From contig JAFTUC010000005.1 of the NCBI GenBank assembly GCA_017466445.1, forward strand, positions 1 through 64,000: a stretch of DNA of 64,000 nt, in the 5' to 3' direction. Source of the DNA: Clostridia bacterium (GTDB lineage Bacteria > Bacillota > Clostridia > Oscillospirales > CAG-272). Positions within the stretch are counted from its first letter, which is position 1; every line of letters begins with the position of its first letter. This document shows positions 16,591 to 25,426 of the stretch, in pieces. The position numbers and the translations under genes are program-made. Below the pieces are notes generated by a model, which did no database searches, was not told the DNA's origin, and saw only the letters and a list, made by a program, of their open reading frames with translations.

Positions 16591-17377
16591 ATTAAATGAC
16601 GTACGAAAGACCTTCAATCCGGGCACGGTAAACGAAAAGCACGCTCTTAACGGAGTGGATCTTCACTTAAATGCGGGAGATTTCGTTACCATAATAGGTG
16701 GAAACGGTGCGGGAAAATCAACTACGCTTAATGCGGTAGCCGGTGTTTGGCCGATAGATTCGGGAGACATAATCATCGACGGTATGAACGTAAATCGGCT
16801 CTGCGAGCACAAGCGGGCAAAATATCTCGGACGTGTTTTTCAGGATCCGATGAACGGTACCGCCGCTACGATGGAGATACAGGAAAATCTTGCTATTGCG
16901 GCAAGGCGCGGCGACAGAAGAACGCTCAGTTGGGGCATAACAAAGAAGGAAAAGGAGCAATACAAGGAGCTTCTCAAGATACTTGACCTCGGACTTGAAG
17001 AAAGAATGAGCGCAAAGGTGGGACTTTTATCGGGCGGACAGCGTCAGGCACTCACCCTTCTTATGGCGTCGATAAAGAAGCCGAAGATCCTCCTTCTTGA
17101 CGAGCACACCGCGGCACTCGATCCCAAGACCGCCGCCAAGGTGCTTGAGATAACGCAAAAGCTGATAAACGAAAACGAGCTTACCGCAATGATGGTAACT
17201 CACAACATGAAGGACGCTATCACCTATGGAAACCGTCTTATCATGATGCACGAGGGACGCATCATCTTCGAAGCCTGCGGCGAGGAAAAGAAAAAGCTCA
17301 CAATAGATGATCTTATGAAAAAATTCTCGCAGACGAGCGGTCAGGAATTTTCAAACGACCGTACTCTTCTAAGCTGA
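16580..17377 (+). CDS. ABC transporter ATP-binding protein, TrpZ type
   Basis: 265 residues. Walker A GGNGAGKST (about 40-48), signature LSGGQRQ (about 150-156), Walker B LLLLDEHTA (about 170-178) and the switch His in MMVTHNM are all present. It energises the importer encoded by the two upstream genes. AAGGAGG at 16564-16570 inside the permease gene gives the ATG at 16580. The operon ends at a strong terminator 4 bases after the stop. Confidence 0.9.
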   Translation: MMLELNDVRKTFNPGTVNEKHALNGVDLHLNAGDFVTIIGGNGAGKSTTLNAVAGVWPIDSGDIIIDGMNVNRLCEHKRAKYLGRVFQDPMNGTAATMEIQENLAIAARRGDRRTLSWGITKKEKEQYKELLKILDLGLEERMSAKVGLLSGGQRQALTLLMASIKKPKILLLDEHTAALDPKTAAKVLEITQKLINENELTAMMVTHNMKDAITYGNRLIMMHEGRIIFEACGEEKKKLTIDDLMKKFSQTSGQEFSNDRTLLS

Positions 17378-17380
17378 CAA

Positions 17381-17411
17381 AAAACAGACGGAAATTTCCG
17401 TCTGTTTTTTT
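17381..17411. terminator. Bidirectional terminator
   Basis: AAAACAGACGGAAATTTCCG and its continuation TCTGTTTTTTT form a perfect palindromic stem with T-runs on both strands, between the convergent ABC operon and glycan operon. Confidence 0.9.
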
Positions 17412-17413
17412 AC

Positions 17414-18484
17414 TCAGTTTGAAGTTCTCTTATCCTCAAGCTCGCGCGTACCCTCAAGCGCTTCCACGTTTTCTATAACAACGTCCCTCATATCTCCGGC
17501 AAGCGAGATCGCAGCATACATAGCTCTTGAGTGAACGTTACGAACCGAAATATTATAGGTCTCGTCCGACGTAGCGTGACGCGATCCGTAAAGATGCGTA
17601 TCTCCTATCCTTACACCGTATATTCCCTTTTCCATATACGGACAGTCCTTTGACATATCCGTCACATTATCGATCTCTATATCATGAAGCCTTACACCAC
17701 CCTGATTAAGAAGTCGAACGTTGGTACAGAACGCGGACGTAGCGATATTTCTGATCCTTACGTTATATATATCTGACGAAAGTCCCTCAACCGCAAACTC
17801 TTTTTCAAGTCTTCCGAAAAGACCTGTAAGCGCTACCGAATCGTCCTCGGTAAAGCCGCTTATATTTTCTATCAAAATATCGTGACATCCCCGGCGCAGG
17901 TCGATACCGTCGGCATTTTTGACGAGTATATCAGCATATTTCTCGTGCTTAAGTCCGTGAGTCTCGACTCCGTTTTCGTCCACCATTATATCACACGCCT
18001 TGAAATCGATATCAAAGATCTTTCCGTTTGCGCAGTAAACAAAATTCAGTGCCCACCAGCGCTGATTATGGCAGGACAAACCCGATACCTCAAAGCCGTC
18101 GACGTTAGTAAACAGGATCAGATTATTCTTCCAGATAGGCGGAAGTCCGTTTTTGAGCTGAGTCTTTTCGGAAAGCATATTATACTTTCCGCCGTCGAGA
18201 AGCGCTCCGTTTTTACCGATTATCCTGATATTACGGTCTCTTCCTTCGACGGTCCTTCCGATATCGGTACTGTGATTTTCATTCACAAACATATTAGAAT
18301 AGCATCCGTCTGCCATTTTAAGATGGCAAGAATCAAGAATGAGCGTAAAATCGCTCGGGATACGGACCTCCCTGTCTATTATAAGGTCCTTATCTACCGT
18401 TACGCGATCAAGACCGCGGCATCTTGCGTCCTCAATAAGAGCGCTTATATACTCATATCCGTTTGATAAAAAAGCTTTTTCCAT
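17414..18484 (-). CDS. Cytoplasmic beta-helix protein, GH28-like
   Basis: 356 residues with repeated short beta-helix turns (NIRIIGKNGALLDGG, GFEVSGLSCHNQRWWAL, DILIENISGFTEDDSVALTG, NVRIRNIATS). The pair NADGIDL and EDDSVAL sits where GH28 polygalacturonases have NTDGID and GDDCIA, so the acidic pair may be kept, while the GHG histidine motif is not seen. There is no signal peptide. It is the last gene of the six-gene operon and starts 23 bases after the preceding stop. A pectin-like or deoxy-sugar oligosaccharide substrate is possible but unproven. Confidence 0.65.
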   Translation of the reverse strand: MEKAFLSNGYEYISALIEDARCRGLDRVTVDKDLIIDREVRIPSDFTLILDSCHLKMADGCYSNMFVNENHSTDIGRTVEGRDRNIRIIGKNGALLDGGKYNMLSEKTQLKNGLPPIWKNNLILFTNVDGFEVSGLSCHNQRWWALNFVYCANGKIFDIDFKACDIMVDENGVETHGLKHEKYADILVKNADGIDLRRGCHDILIENISGFTEDDSVALTGLFGRLEKEFAVEGLSSDIYNVRIRNIATSAFCTNVRLLNQGGVRLHDIEIDNVTDMSKDCPYMEKGIYGVRIGDTHLYGSRHATSDETYNISVRNVHSRAMYAAISLAGDMRDVVIENVEALEGTRELEDKRTSN

Positions 18485-18507
18485 AGTAAAATCTTCCTTT
18501 ACAGCAG

Positions 18508-19893
18508 TTACATTCCGAGCTCGAAGCAATAGAGATTTCCGTAGCTCCAATTATAATCGCTCCCGTTATGCCGATCAAACGTGAGCCAAAAATATCTCGT
18601 TCTGCTTCCGAGCCTTACGGGGATCACGCTTCCCCAGCCTCTGAAGCCCCCATCGGGGTAATCGAATTTCGCGTTTTTCATACCGTCTTTACTGTATATG
18701 CGGTAATTTGAGGTCGATTTGAAATCATTGCCGCAAACGAAGAACAGCTCCCCATCTACTTTTACAAACGATCCCCCCGTTTCGGCACCGGGATATCCTT
18801 TGCCGATATATTTATACCGTGCAAACGGGTCATCCGACTCAAAAAAGGTATACACATACTGCTTTTGTTCAGGATCGATACGGCAGATCGCCATAAGCCA
18901 TCTGTTATTTTCCGCATCGTATAGGATATCGGGATCCTCGTCACCCTCAAATCCCGCAAAGAGCGAAATATCGGAAGTATCCGGCGCTTTATCCACAATA
19001 CTCACGTCCACTACGTTAATTCCGAATCTCGGATCCCCATCAAAGGCACCGTGTGCAAGGATATGTCCGTGACCGAACGAGCTCAGCCATGTCAGGTACT
19101 GCTTTTTATTTCTGTCATAAACTATGACCGAGGCAAGGAAGTTACACCATCTGCCGTCACCGACGTCGTAAAAGAGCGCTCCTGTCATACCGATCTCTGA
19201 GGTTCCGGGAATCCACGAGAACACGCCCTGAAACGCACCCTCCTGCATGCGGACAGATGCAGAAAACCATATCCTTCCCTGCTCGTATATAACGTCACCG
19301 TTTTCATATTTTATAGGTCGCATATCCGCAAGCGAGATGCCGTTATCAACATAGGAAAGCACCTCCTTTACCACAAGCTTACCGCTTGCAACAAGGCAGA
19401 CGTGTGAGCTTGAAAACAGGGCGTACCGATTGGAATCGGCAAATTTTTCATCGTAGAAGGTGGTTATATATTCGGCTTTTCCATTTATTTTAAAATAAAT
19501 GTCAAACGCTCTCGGACGGCAGGACACCACAAGAGTATGAGCATTTTCTAAGCCTTCAGGTACATCAATAGTCTCAAGGTGGTCATCGCAGGAGTAAACT
19601 ATCTTATTTCCGTTCACCGTTACGGCAGCCTCCGTATTCGGAAGCTTAAAGGAGAATCCGACCTCTCCGTCTGTAAGATCAAAGGAGGTCTCATAGCTCG
19701 CAAAGGGAAAAAACTGACAAAAAAGGCGCTTTACCATCCCTTTATCTATTTTGTAAAGATTTCGGTCAACGCTCTCCTTAAGATCCTCGCTTTTTTCAAG
19801 CACGGGATAAAGATCTCCTCTTTTATCATTTACAAAATCCTTAAAAAAGGTCATTTCTCCAAGTCCTATCCTCATATTTTTATAAGTGGACAT
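18508..19893 (-). CDS. Five-bladed beta-propeller glycosidase-like protein
   Basis: 461 residues. The first 180 residues look like a beta-sandwich (EVGFSFKLPNTEAAVTVNGNK, FDIYFKINGKAEYITTFYDE). After that come propeller-type blades with GH43/GH32-like phrases (FAGFEGDEDPDILYDAENNRWLMAICR, YIGKGYPGAETGGSFVKVDGELFFVCGND, GWGSVIPVRLGSRTRYFWLTFDR). Acidic residues in DEDPD could be catalytic. The order sandwich-then-propeller is unlike GH32, where the sandwich is C-terminal. There is no signal peptide. AGAGGAA fixes the start at 19893. Confidence 0.6.
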   Translation of the reverse strand: MSTYKNMRIGLGEMTFFKDFVNDKRGDLYPVLEKSEDLKESVDRNLYKIDKGMVKRLFCQFFPFASYETSFDLTDGEVGFSFKLPNTEAAVTVNGNKIVYSCDDHLETIDVPEGLENAHTLVVSCRPRAFDIYFKINGKAEYITTFYDEKFADSNRYALFSSSHVCLVASGKLVVKEVLSYVDNGISLADMRPIKYENGDVIYEQGRIWFSASVRMQEGAFQGVFSWIPGTSEIGMTGALFYDVGDGRWCNFLASVIVYDRNKKQYLTWLSSFGHGHILAHGAFDGDPRFGINVVDVSIVDKAPDTSDISLFAGFEGDEDPDILYDAENNRWLMAICRIDPEQKQYVYTFFESDDPFARYKYIGKGYPGAETGGSFVKVDGELFFVCGNDFKSTSNYRIYSKDGMKNAKFDYPDGGFRGWGSVIPVRLGSRTRYFWLTFDRHNGSDYNWSYGNLYCFELGM

Positions 19894-19941
19894 TGAAAAT
19901 TTCCTCTTGAACTGAAAGTACAAGCAACTCATATATACCTC

Positions 19942-21027
19942 TCAAAAACGTTTTATTTCAAAGCAGTCGCCGCAAAGTGTCGGAAATTCCTGTTTTCCCC
20001 ATGGCTTATGCCATGTAAGCGAGCCGTGAAGACGCTTATCGGGATCGTAAACTCCGTATTTAAGTGCCGAAACAGATGGCTTAAGTCCTGTGCCGCATTC
20101 AAAATTAAGCGAGCCGATCTGAAGAAAGCACGGTCCCTTTTCCATACCGAAAAGGTCATCTGACGTCGTTGAAAGAATCACGGTATTATGCTGCGCGACT
20201 ATATGACCTATTACCGAAAGATGCGAGCAATCGTGGAACGTAATACCCTCCTCGCAGTTATGGATATACAGATAATCGGCAACGACGTGCTCACCGCAGA
20301 CAAGTCCGTAACGAAATCCCTGGACCGCAACGTTTCTGAGAACGTTATCGTCATTCTGATCTCCAGAGGTAACAAGTCCGGCTGTATGGCACGGATTTTT
20401 CTGCAGTTCTTTTCCGAGCAGAGTATCGCCCACCTGGTCATTAAGGCAAAACTGCGAATCGGTAATATTTACGCGCGATACGTTCTGAAGATTGACGGCA
20501 GACTGAGTGGGGTACATTTTTCCGTGATCAAGATGAACGCGGAATTCAAGATTTGTAATCGAGAAATTAGAGACACTGAAATGTCCCTTGCACGAATTAC
20601 CCTCGGGCGCGGCAAGTATTGAATAGGGGCGTTCGTTCGGATCATGCACCTCGGGTGCCTCCCAATCGGAAAAGATCCTCGTATTGTCATTATGAAGGGT
20701 TTTGAAGGTAGTGGGAAGAAAATTATTTTTTACCGCCTCCACGGGACGCACCTGATACGAGTTCAAAAGGCGACAAGGCATCTCTCCCTCAAGCTGCACG
20801 TTAGCATCTCCCTCAGGGATCACAAGCTGTGCGCGGACTGCTTTTCCGTCTATCTCCTCCACGGCGGGCGATGCAACGCGGTATCCGCCCTTTGTATACG
20901 GAAAAAGTATTTTTCCGCCTCCGCGTCCTGCGGCAAAATCGATCGCCGCCTGAATTGCGGCAGTATCGTCGGTAATTCCGTCGCCCTTCGCGCCGAAATC
21001 AAAAACATTTATACCAAAACACGCCAT
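19942..21027 (-). CDS. Pectate-lyase superfamily (PL-3-type) beta-helix protein
   Basis: 361 residues. The N-terminus NVFDFGAKGDGITDDTAAIQAAIDFAAGRGGGKILFP is the hallmark of the Pectate_lyase_3 (PF12708) fold shared by phage tailspikes, GH28/GH55 enzymes and epimerases. Helix turns follow (FSVSNFSITNLEFRV, VNITDSQFCLNDQVGDTLLGK). It lacks a signal peptide and so differs from secreted pectinases. AAAGGAGC lies before the ATG at 21027. It sits 15 bases after the ComB-like gene in the operon. Confidence 0.7.
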   Translation of the reverse strand: MACFGINVFDFGAKGDGITDDTAAIQAAIDFAAGRGGGKILFPYTKGGYRVASPAVEEIDGKAVRAQLVIPEGDANVQLEGEMPCRLLNSYQVRPVEAVKNNFLPTTFKTLHNDNTRIFSDWEAPEVHDPNERPYSILAAPEGNSCKGHFSVSNFSITNLEFRVHLDHGKMYPTQSAVNLQNVSRVNITDSQFCLNDQVGDTLLGKELQKNPCHTAGLVTSGDQNDDNVLRNVAVQGFRYGLVCGEHVVADYLYIHNCEEGITFHDCSHLSVIGHIVAQHNTVILSTTSDDLFGMEKGPCFLQIGSLNFECGTGLKPSVSALKYGVYDPDKRLHGSLTWHKPWGKQEFPTLCGDCFEIKRF

Positions 21028-21042
21028 AGTGAAGCTCCTTTA

Positions 21043-21744
21043 TTATAAAACCGTTTCTTTAACGATATATGGAAGCGTATCATCCCGTTTTACAAGCTTT
21101 AATACGAAATCAAATCGGTCAACGTCTGTACACATCGCAAAATCTTCTTTCGGGAAGACGTCGCTCTGATACGGATCAAAGAATTTTGCTCCGGAGGTAT
21201 ATCTTAATTTATCGACCTCTGAAAGGATATCGATATCGGTATCGGTATTTTCTAAGATGCTTTTGATGTAGAGGGCGCACAGAGTATCCTCCTCGGTAGG
21301 TGCGAGCGCATCAAGACCCATACAGACAAGCGACACCTCATCTGCGCCGCTTTTTCTTATATAGTCTGCGGTAGCTCTCGCGTTTACAAGAGAGGCTCCA
21401 AGGATCTCCTCGGCATTTTTCGCTCCCGCAATTCCCTGCGTACCCGCGCTGGTCGTGTGCACAACCGTCTTATTTTTGACGTCAAGAGACAAAAACTGAG
21501 AGGGAGAATTTCCCATATCAAATCCGGGAAGTATCCTTCCGTGTCTCTCGCCTGCAAGGATATAGTCGGGATTTTCCCTTTTGAGCCGGTAAGCGGTATC
21601 AGCATCGCCTATGGGAATTATCCTTTCCACGCCCCTTGAAAGCAGGTAAGCCTCTACTGAAAAAGCTCTGAACACATCGATTATAACCGTAAGTCCGCGT
21701 GCCGCTCTTGCACCTTCAACCAGGTGCAGTATCTTTACGTTCAT
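21043..21744 (-). CDS. ComB-like 2-phosphosulfolactate phosphatase family protein
   Basis: 233 residues matching the ComB family (PF04029): TVIIDVFRAFSVEAYLLSRGVERIIPIGD near the start, then ILAGERHGRILPGFDMGNSPSQF and VHTTSAGTQGI, with the conserved D-V-F-R, G-E-R and T-T-S-A-G-T elements. Family members remove phosphate from 2-phosphosulfolactate in coenzyme M synthesis, but many bacterial members have no known substrate. Between an isomerase and beta-helix enzymes, a phosphorylated sugar acid is a more natural guess. AAAAGGGAA supports the ATG at 21744. Confidence 0.8.
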   Translation of the reverse strand: MNVKILHLVEGARAARGLTVIIDVFRAFSVEAYLLSRGVERIIPIGDADTAYRLKRENPDYILAGERHGRILPGFDMGNSPSQFLSLDVKNKTVVHTTSAGTQGIAGAKNAEEILGASLVNARATADYIRKSGADEVSLVCMGLDALAPTEEDTLCALYIKSILENTDTDIDILSEVDKLRYTSGAKFFDPYQSDVFPKEDFAMCTDVDRFDFVLKLVKRDDTLPYIVKETVL

Positions 21745-21761
21745 ATTATTCCCTTTTATTC

Positions 21762-22673
21762 TTATTTTTCGAGCAGTCCATATGCGGACAGAATATATTC
21801 GGACGTTTCGTACATCATTTTTTCGATATGTCTCTGCATAAAGAGCTGCGGTTCGGAAAGCAGAGCTTTTGAAAACCTTCTTCTCGGACGTATCCACGAA
21901 TTATAAGAAACGAGCGAAGAATCGCATTCAAGCGTGAAATATCCCTTATATCCGACGTCAACAAGCGCATTTATGACCTCATCGTGATTCATCGTTCCGA
22001 GAAAAGGAGCGATATGCTCATCCCCGTTTGCGTGATTATCGTTATAATGGATCGCAAAAAGCTCATCGCCGAGCGCCATGATATCGTCATACTGCGATCC
22101 CTCGCAGTTTGCGTGTCCCGTATCCCAGCATCCGTGGAAGAGCGGATGGTCAACATATTTGATAAACTCGCGCATATCCTTGCCCGAATTTACAAAATAC
22201 AGATCACCCACATTTAGCTTTGTCGAGTTTTCACAAAGGACGTTTACTCCGCAGCGCTCCATCACGGGAAACAGCTTTTCATAGAATTTTTTATTAAGCT
22301 CAAACCACTCATCCTTACAAAGATCGGGGCGCGTACCGCTATGTACGACCGTATTTTTGATACCGAGGATCTCGCATATCTCGATCGAGCGCTCTGTTGC
22401 CGCAAGGATAAAATCAGTATCGTCCTTATTTTGGGAAAGCGGATTTCCACCCTGAGAATGTGCCTGAACGAAGGTCACACCGAGTCCGTCGGCAAACTCC
22501 TTAAGCTTTTCGACCTCATCGCGCCATGAACTCTGCATATACGCGCATTCGGGGGTGAAGCTATACATACTAAGATCGATATACTTAAATCCGGCATCAG
22601 CTATCTCACGCACGCGATCGGCATCACTTGTACAAAATCTTTTGAAATCGCCGGTAGTTGTCGCTATTTTCAT
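21762..22673 (-). CDS. Sugar phosphate isomerase/epimerase (AP-endonuclease-2-like TIM barrel)
   Basis: 303 residues. Xylose-isomerase-like TIM barrel with metal-site segments VVHSGTRPD, VNVLCENSTK (Glu), GCWDTGHANCEG (Asp/His), AIHYNDN (His) and YFTLECDSS (Glu), spaced as in IolE/IolI-type isomerases. It begins MKIATTTGDFKRF, nearly the same as the gene at 25427-26326, a paralogue. It probably interconverts a keto-sugar or inositol derivative. Second gene of the operon, with 22 bases between it and the HAD gene. Confidence 0.8.
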   Translation of the reverse strand: MKIATTTGDFKRFCTSDADRVREIADAGFKYIDLSMYSFTPECAYMQSSWRDEVEKLKEFADGLGVTFVQAHSQGGNPLSQNKDDTDFILAATERSIEICEILGIKNTVVHSGTRPDLCKDEWFELNKKFYEKLFPVMERCGVNVLCENSTKLNVGDLYFVNSGKDMREFIKYVDHPLFHGCWDTGHANCEGSQYDDIMALGDELFAIHYNDNHANGDEHIAPFLGTMNHDEVINALVDVGYKGYFTLECDSSLVSYNSWIRPRRRFSKALLSEPQLFMQRHIEKMMYETSEYILSAYGLLEK

Positions 22674-22695
22674 TTTTACACCTTTCCTTTCAAAG

Positions 22696-23370
22696 CTATG
22701 ATCTTTCTATTTTTTCATTGAGAATAGCAAGAGATTGACCCTCGCCAACATATATATCTGATGCCTTACGGAGTCTTCCCTGCTCGAAATTATATTTATC
22801 GAAGATACCGACAGTTTTAAATCCGACCCCTTTAGCGGTCTCGAGCGCCACAAAGGAATCCTCAAAAACGCATATCTCTTCCTTTTCAAATCCGAGCGCG
22901 TTCATTGCGTTAATATAGATGTCCGGCTTATCCTTACCGACTCCTATGTCGGCGCAGGACATCACGAAATCGAAATACTGCTTCAGGTCATGATGCTCAA
23001 GCGCAACAAGTATCGTCTTCATCTCGGTTCCTGACGCAAGGCAGAGCTTTATCCCATTATTCTTAAGATACTGCAAGAGCTCAACTGCTCCCTTCTTTAC
23101 CTTGACGACATTTTTATAAAAATCGTCGATACCCGAGCAGGCGAAATCAAAAAACTCGTCGCCGTCCTCCAAAATGCCGTAGCGCTCTCTGAAATACGCC
23201 ATTCCATCGACAAACACCATCGTCCTGAGCTCTTTATCGATGTCCTCGCTCGGCTTGAACTCGGGATCGTTCATATATTTTTCTCCGATACGGCGCCAGA
23301 GATAGTTCCAAAACATAAGTGAATCGACGATGGTTCCGTCCATATCGAATATTGCACCCTTTATTTTCAT
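22696..23370 (-). CDS. HAD-superfamily sugar phosphatase / beta-phosphoglucomutase-like
   Basis: 224 residues. HAD motif I is IFDMDGTIVDS (Asp9/Asp11), motif II LCLASGT, motif III Lys in GVGKDKPD, and motif IV ICVFEDSFVALETAKGVGFKTVGI. The helical cap between about 16 and 80 is the C1 type found in beta-PGM and sugar phosphatases. It is the first gene of a six-gene operon whose promoter lies at 23419-23447. Probable role: dephosphorylating or isomerising a sugar phosphate made in the same pathway. Confidence 0.85.
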   Translation of the reverse strand: MKIKGAIFDMDGTIVDSLMFWNYLWRRIGEKYMNDPEFKPSEDIDKELRTMVFVDGMAYFRERYGILEDGDEFFDFACSGIDDFYKNVVKVKKGAVELLQYLKNNGIKLCLASGTEMKTILVALEHHDLKQYFDFVMSCADIGVGKDKPDIYINAMNALGFEKEEICVFEDSFVALETAKGVGFKTVGIFDKYNFEQGRLRKASDIYVGEGQSLAILNEKIERS

Positions 23371-23418
23371 ATTTCCTCCGATTTTTCATAATTTTCGGTA
23401 AAAGCCTTCTTTTTCATA

Positions 23419-23447
23419 AGTATATCACATTAGATAGTGGTTTTCAA
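23419..23447 (-). promoter_or_regulatory. Promoter of six-gene glycan operon
   Basis: On the minus strand: TTGAAA (23442-23447), 17-bp spacer, TATACT (23419-23424), about 50 bases before the HAD start. Genes from 23370 to 17414 follow with short gaps and no internal terminator. Confidence 0.75.
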
Positions 23448-23496
23448 GTCGTATGCTATAAAAAATCCATTTAGATTATCCGAAAAATCATATAAC

Positions 23497-23526
23497 AAAA
23501 GTGACCTTTAAAATAAAGGTCACTTT
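23497..23526 (-). terminator. Terminator of DMT transporter gene
   Basis: AAAGTGACCTTTA and TAAAGGTCACTTT form a 13-bp perfect stem with a 4-base loop, followed on the minus strand by TTGTTATA. Confidence 0.75.
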
Positions 23527-23540
23527 GATCACAGCACATA

Positions 23541-24431
23541 TTAAAGCTGAAGAAAGAAGAGAGTTCCGACAAAGGCAAGCGCAACGCTTATTATCATATT
23601 TTTAGTAGCCTTTTCCTTAAAGAATATCCATCCTGCCAGCGAGGATAGTACTATACTTCCTCCGGTTATGAATGGGTAAAGGAGCGAAGCATCTATATAT
23701 TTCGCGCCCTCAAGCTGCAAAACGGAGGAGACTCCACCGACTATTGAGGATAACAAAGCAAGCGTTACGAGTACTGGAATCGGATTTTTACTTTTTGTCA
23801 GTTCCTCATCAGTATGATCGGTAGGATCCTTTACGGTGTACAGGAAAATGATATTTATAACGAAATTTATAAGTCCCGAAAGCACGACAAACTCCTGCGG
23901 ATCCGCCGCGATATCAACGTTTATACCGTGTATCTTATTGACTATACTTACAAATCCGTTCAGGACAAATACTATACTGCAGAGAATGACAGTAAGCTTA
24001 TCCGGCTTTCCTTTGCCGAGAACGCTGAAAAACACACCTGCGATGATGAGCGCAAGACCTATAAGTCTGAATATTGAAAAGCTCTCCTTCAGAAAAACAA
24101 GTCCGAAAAGGTACGGAAGTGTCATTCCACCCGTCATAAGGAACAGTGTATAAAGTGACATTCCCCGTCTTTTCATGATCCGAAAACCTATTAAGGTATA
24201 TGCGGTACAGAGAACAGAGCCGATCACGGCTATTACAAAAGAAAACCACGTAAGTCCGAATTTAAATCCGTTATATACCCAGAATATAAGCGCGGTAAAA
24301 AGTGACGACAGAGCCGAGAAGATAAATCCCGCCCTGAAGCTCGTCCCTGCACTTTTCTGATATATTTTACTTATTGTAAATCCGACAGCCAGCATCAGAT
24401 CGGCAATCAGAAGCAGCAAATAATCCTTCAT
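23541..24431 (-). CDS. DMT/EamA-family transporter
   Basis: 296 residues with ten predicted membrane helices in two EamA-like halves. The repeated signature near the end of each half is present (FLKESFSIFRLIGLALIIAGVFF and FFKEKATKNMIISVALAFVGTLFF). Such proteins export or import metabolites, sometimes sugars. It lies upstream of the six-gene operon, separated by a terminator, and is divergent from an AraC gene. It is the only obvious transporter inside the glycosidase region. Confidence 0.85.
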   Translation of the reverse strand: MKDYLLLLIADLMLAVGFTISKIYQKSAGTSFRAGFIFSALSSLFTALIFWVYNGFKFGLTWFSFVIAVIGSVLCTAYTLIGFRIMKRRGMSLYTLFLMTGGMTLPYLFGLVFLKESFSIFRLIGLALIIAGVFFSVLGKGKPDKLTVILCSIVFVLNGFVSIVNKIHGINVDIAADPQEFVVLSGLINFVINIIFLYTVKDPTDHTDEELTKSKNPIPVLVTLALLSSIVGGVSSVLQLEGAKYIDASLLYPFITGGSIVLSSLAGWIFFKEKATKNMIISVALAFVGTLFFLQL

Positions 24432-24510
24432 TATATTTCCCCCTGTTTTCAGGCATCCTACGCCATATTTTATTTTTTTTAATTATAACACACTAAATGA
24501 TAAATTTATA

Positions 24511-24540
24511 TTGACTTTTCGTCGTAAAATATGCTAAAAT
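24511..24540 (+). promoter_or_regulatory. Promoter of AraC regulator gene
   Basis: TTGACT (24511-24516) and TAAAAT (24535-24540) with an 18-bp spacer. A 10-bp palindrome ATAAATTTAT (24500-24509) touches the -35 box in the region shared with the divergent DMT gene. Confidence 0.6.
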
Positions 24541-24578
24541 CGTCACATAAAGAACATAAAGAAAAGGAAGGAAATAAG

Positions 24579-25403
24579 ATGAAGTTCAGGCACCGTGATA
24601 TTAATTTTCCGGGACTCAGTGATTTTAATATGTCACTGCGATATATAGAAAGCGAGATAACCACCACCGTATCCCCGATAGGGCAGCATATACACGACGA
24701 CTGCGAGATATACATTCACCTTGAGGGTGACGTATCATTTATGGTCGAGGACAAAATATATCCCATACGGCACGGTGATATTTTGATAACCCGTCCTTAC
24801 GAATATCATCACTGTCTGTATCATTCAAAAAGCGATCACAAGCATTTCTGGATACTTTTCAGTGCAAAAGGCAACGAAAAAATCTTCAAAAGATTTTTCG
24901 AGCGTGAAAAGGGCGTTGGCAATCTGCTTTCACTTGACAGTGAGAAAAGGCAGGAGCTAATCGACATATGCTTCAGCCTATGCGAGCGTTCAGAGAGTGA
25001 TCCGGTGCCTTACTACCGATTTTTCAAACTTATGAATCTTATCGAGGAGGCGGGAGACGGAGAAACGGGAGAAAATGAAACCGATGCAATGTCGCGGGTC
25101 CTGAAAAGCATCCACCAAAATTATACCGACAAGCTGCTCATCAGCAGGCTTGCCGAGGAATCCTACGTGAGCGTAAGCACGCTTGAGCGAAAATTCGAGC
25201 AGCACTTTAATATAACTCCGCACGAATACATAAAAAACGTAAGACTCACTAACGTCGCAAGGATGCTTGACGAGGGAAGATCGGTAACGGAAAGTGCCGA
25301 AGCGTGCGGCTTTTCGGACGCATCGGCCATGATAACCTTTTTTAAAAAGCACTTCGGAATGACTCCACTGCAGTATAAAAAAAGAGCTTCCGCTCATTTG
25401 TAA
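24579..25403 (+). CDS. AraC-family regulator
   Basis: 274 residues. Cupin-type ligand domain (HDDCEIYIHLEGDVSFMVEDKIYPIRHGDILITRPYEYHH, about 35-85) and C-terminal double HTH (about 170-270) with ISRLAEESYVSVSTLERKFEQHFNITPHEYIKN and SAEACGFSDASAMITFFKKHFGMTPLQYKK. AAGGAAGGAA favours the ATG at 24579. It is divergent from the DMT transporter and converges on a sugar isomerase gene, so it may control both or the nearby six-gene operon. Confidence 0.85.
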   Translation: MKFRHRDINFPGLSDFNMSLRYIESEITTTVSPIGQHIHDDCEIYIHLEGDVSFMVEDKIYPIRHGDILITRPYEYHHCLYHSKSDHKHFWILFSAKGNEKIFKRFFEREKGVGNLLSLDSEKRQELIDICFSLCERSESDPVPYYRFFKLMNLIEEAGDGETGENETDAMSRVLKSIHQNYTDKLLISRLAEESYVSVSTLERKFEQHFNITPHEYIKNVRLTNVARMLDEGRSVTESAEACGFSDASAMITFFKKHFGMTPLQYKKRASAHL

Positions 25404-25419
25404 GGGCGGAAGCCTTTTT
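25386..25419. terminator. Terminator between convergent AraC and isomerase genes
   Basis: GCTTCCGC and GCGGAAGC pair with a 12-base loop, followed by a T-run. The stem begins within the last codons of the AraC gene. Confidence 0.7.
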
Positions 25420-25426
25420 ATACGCT

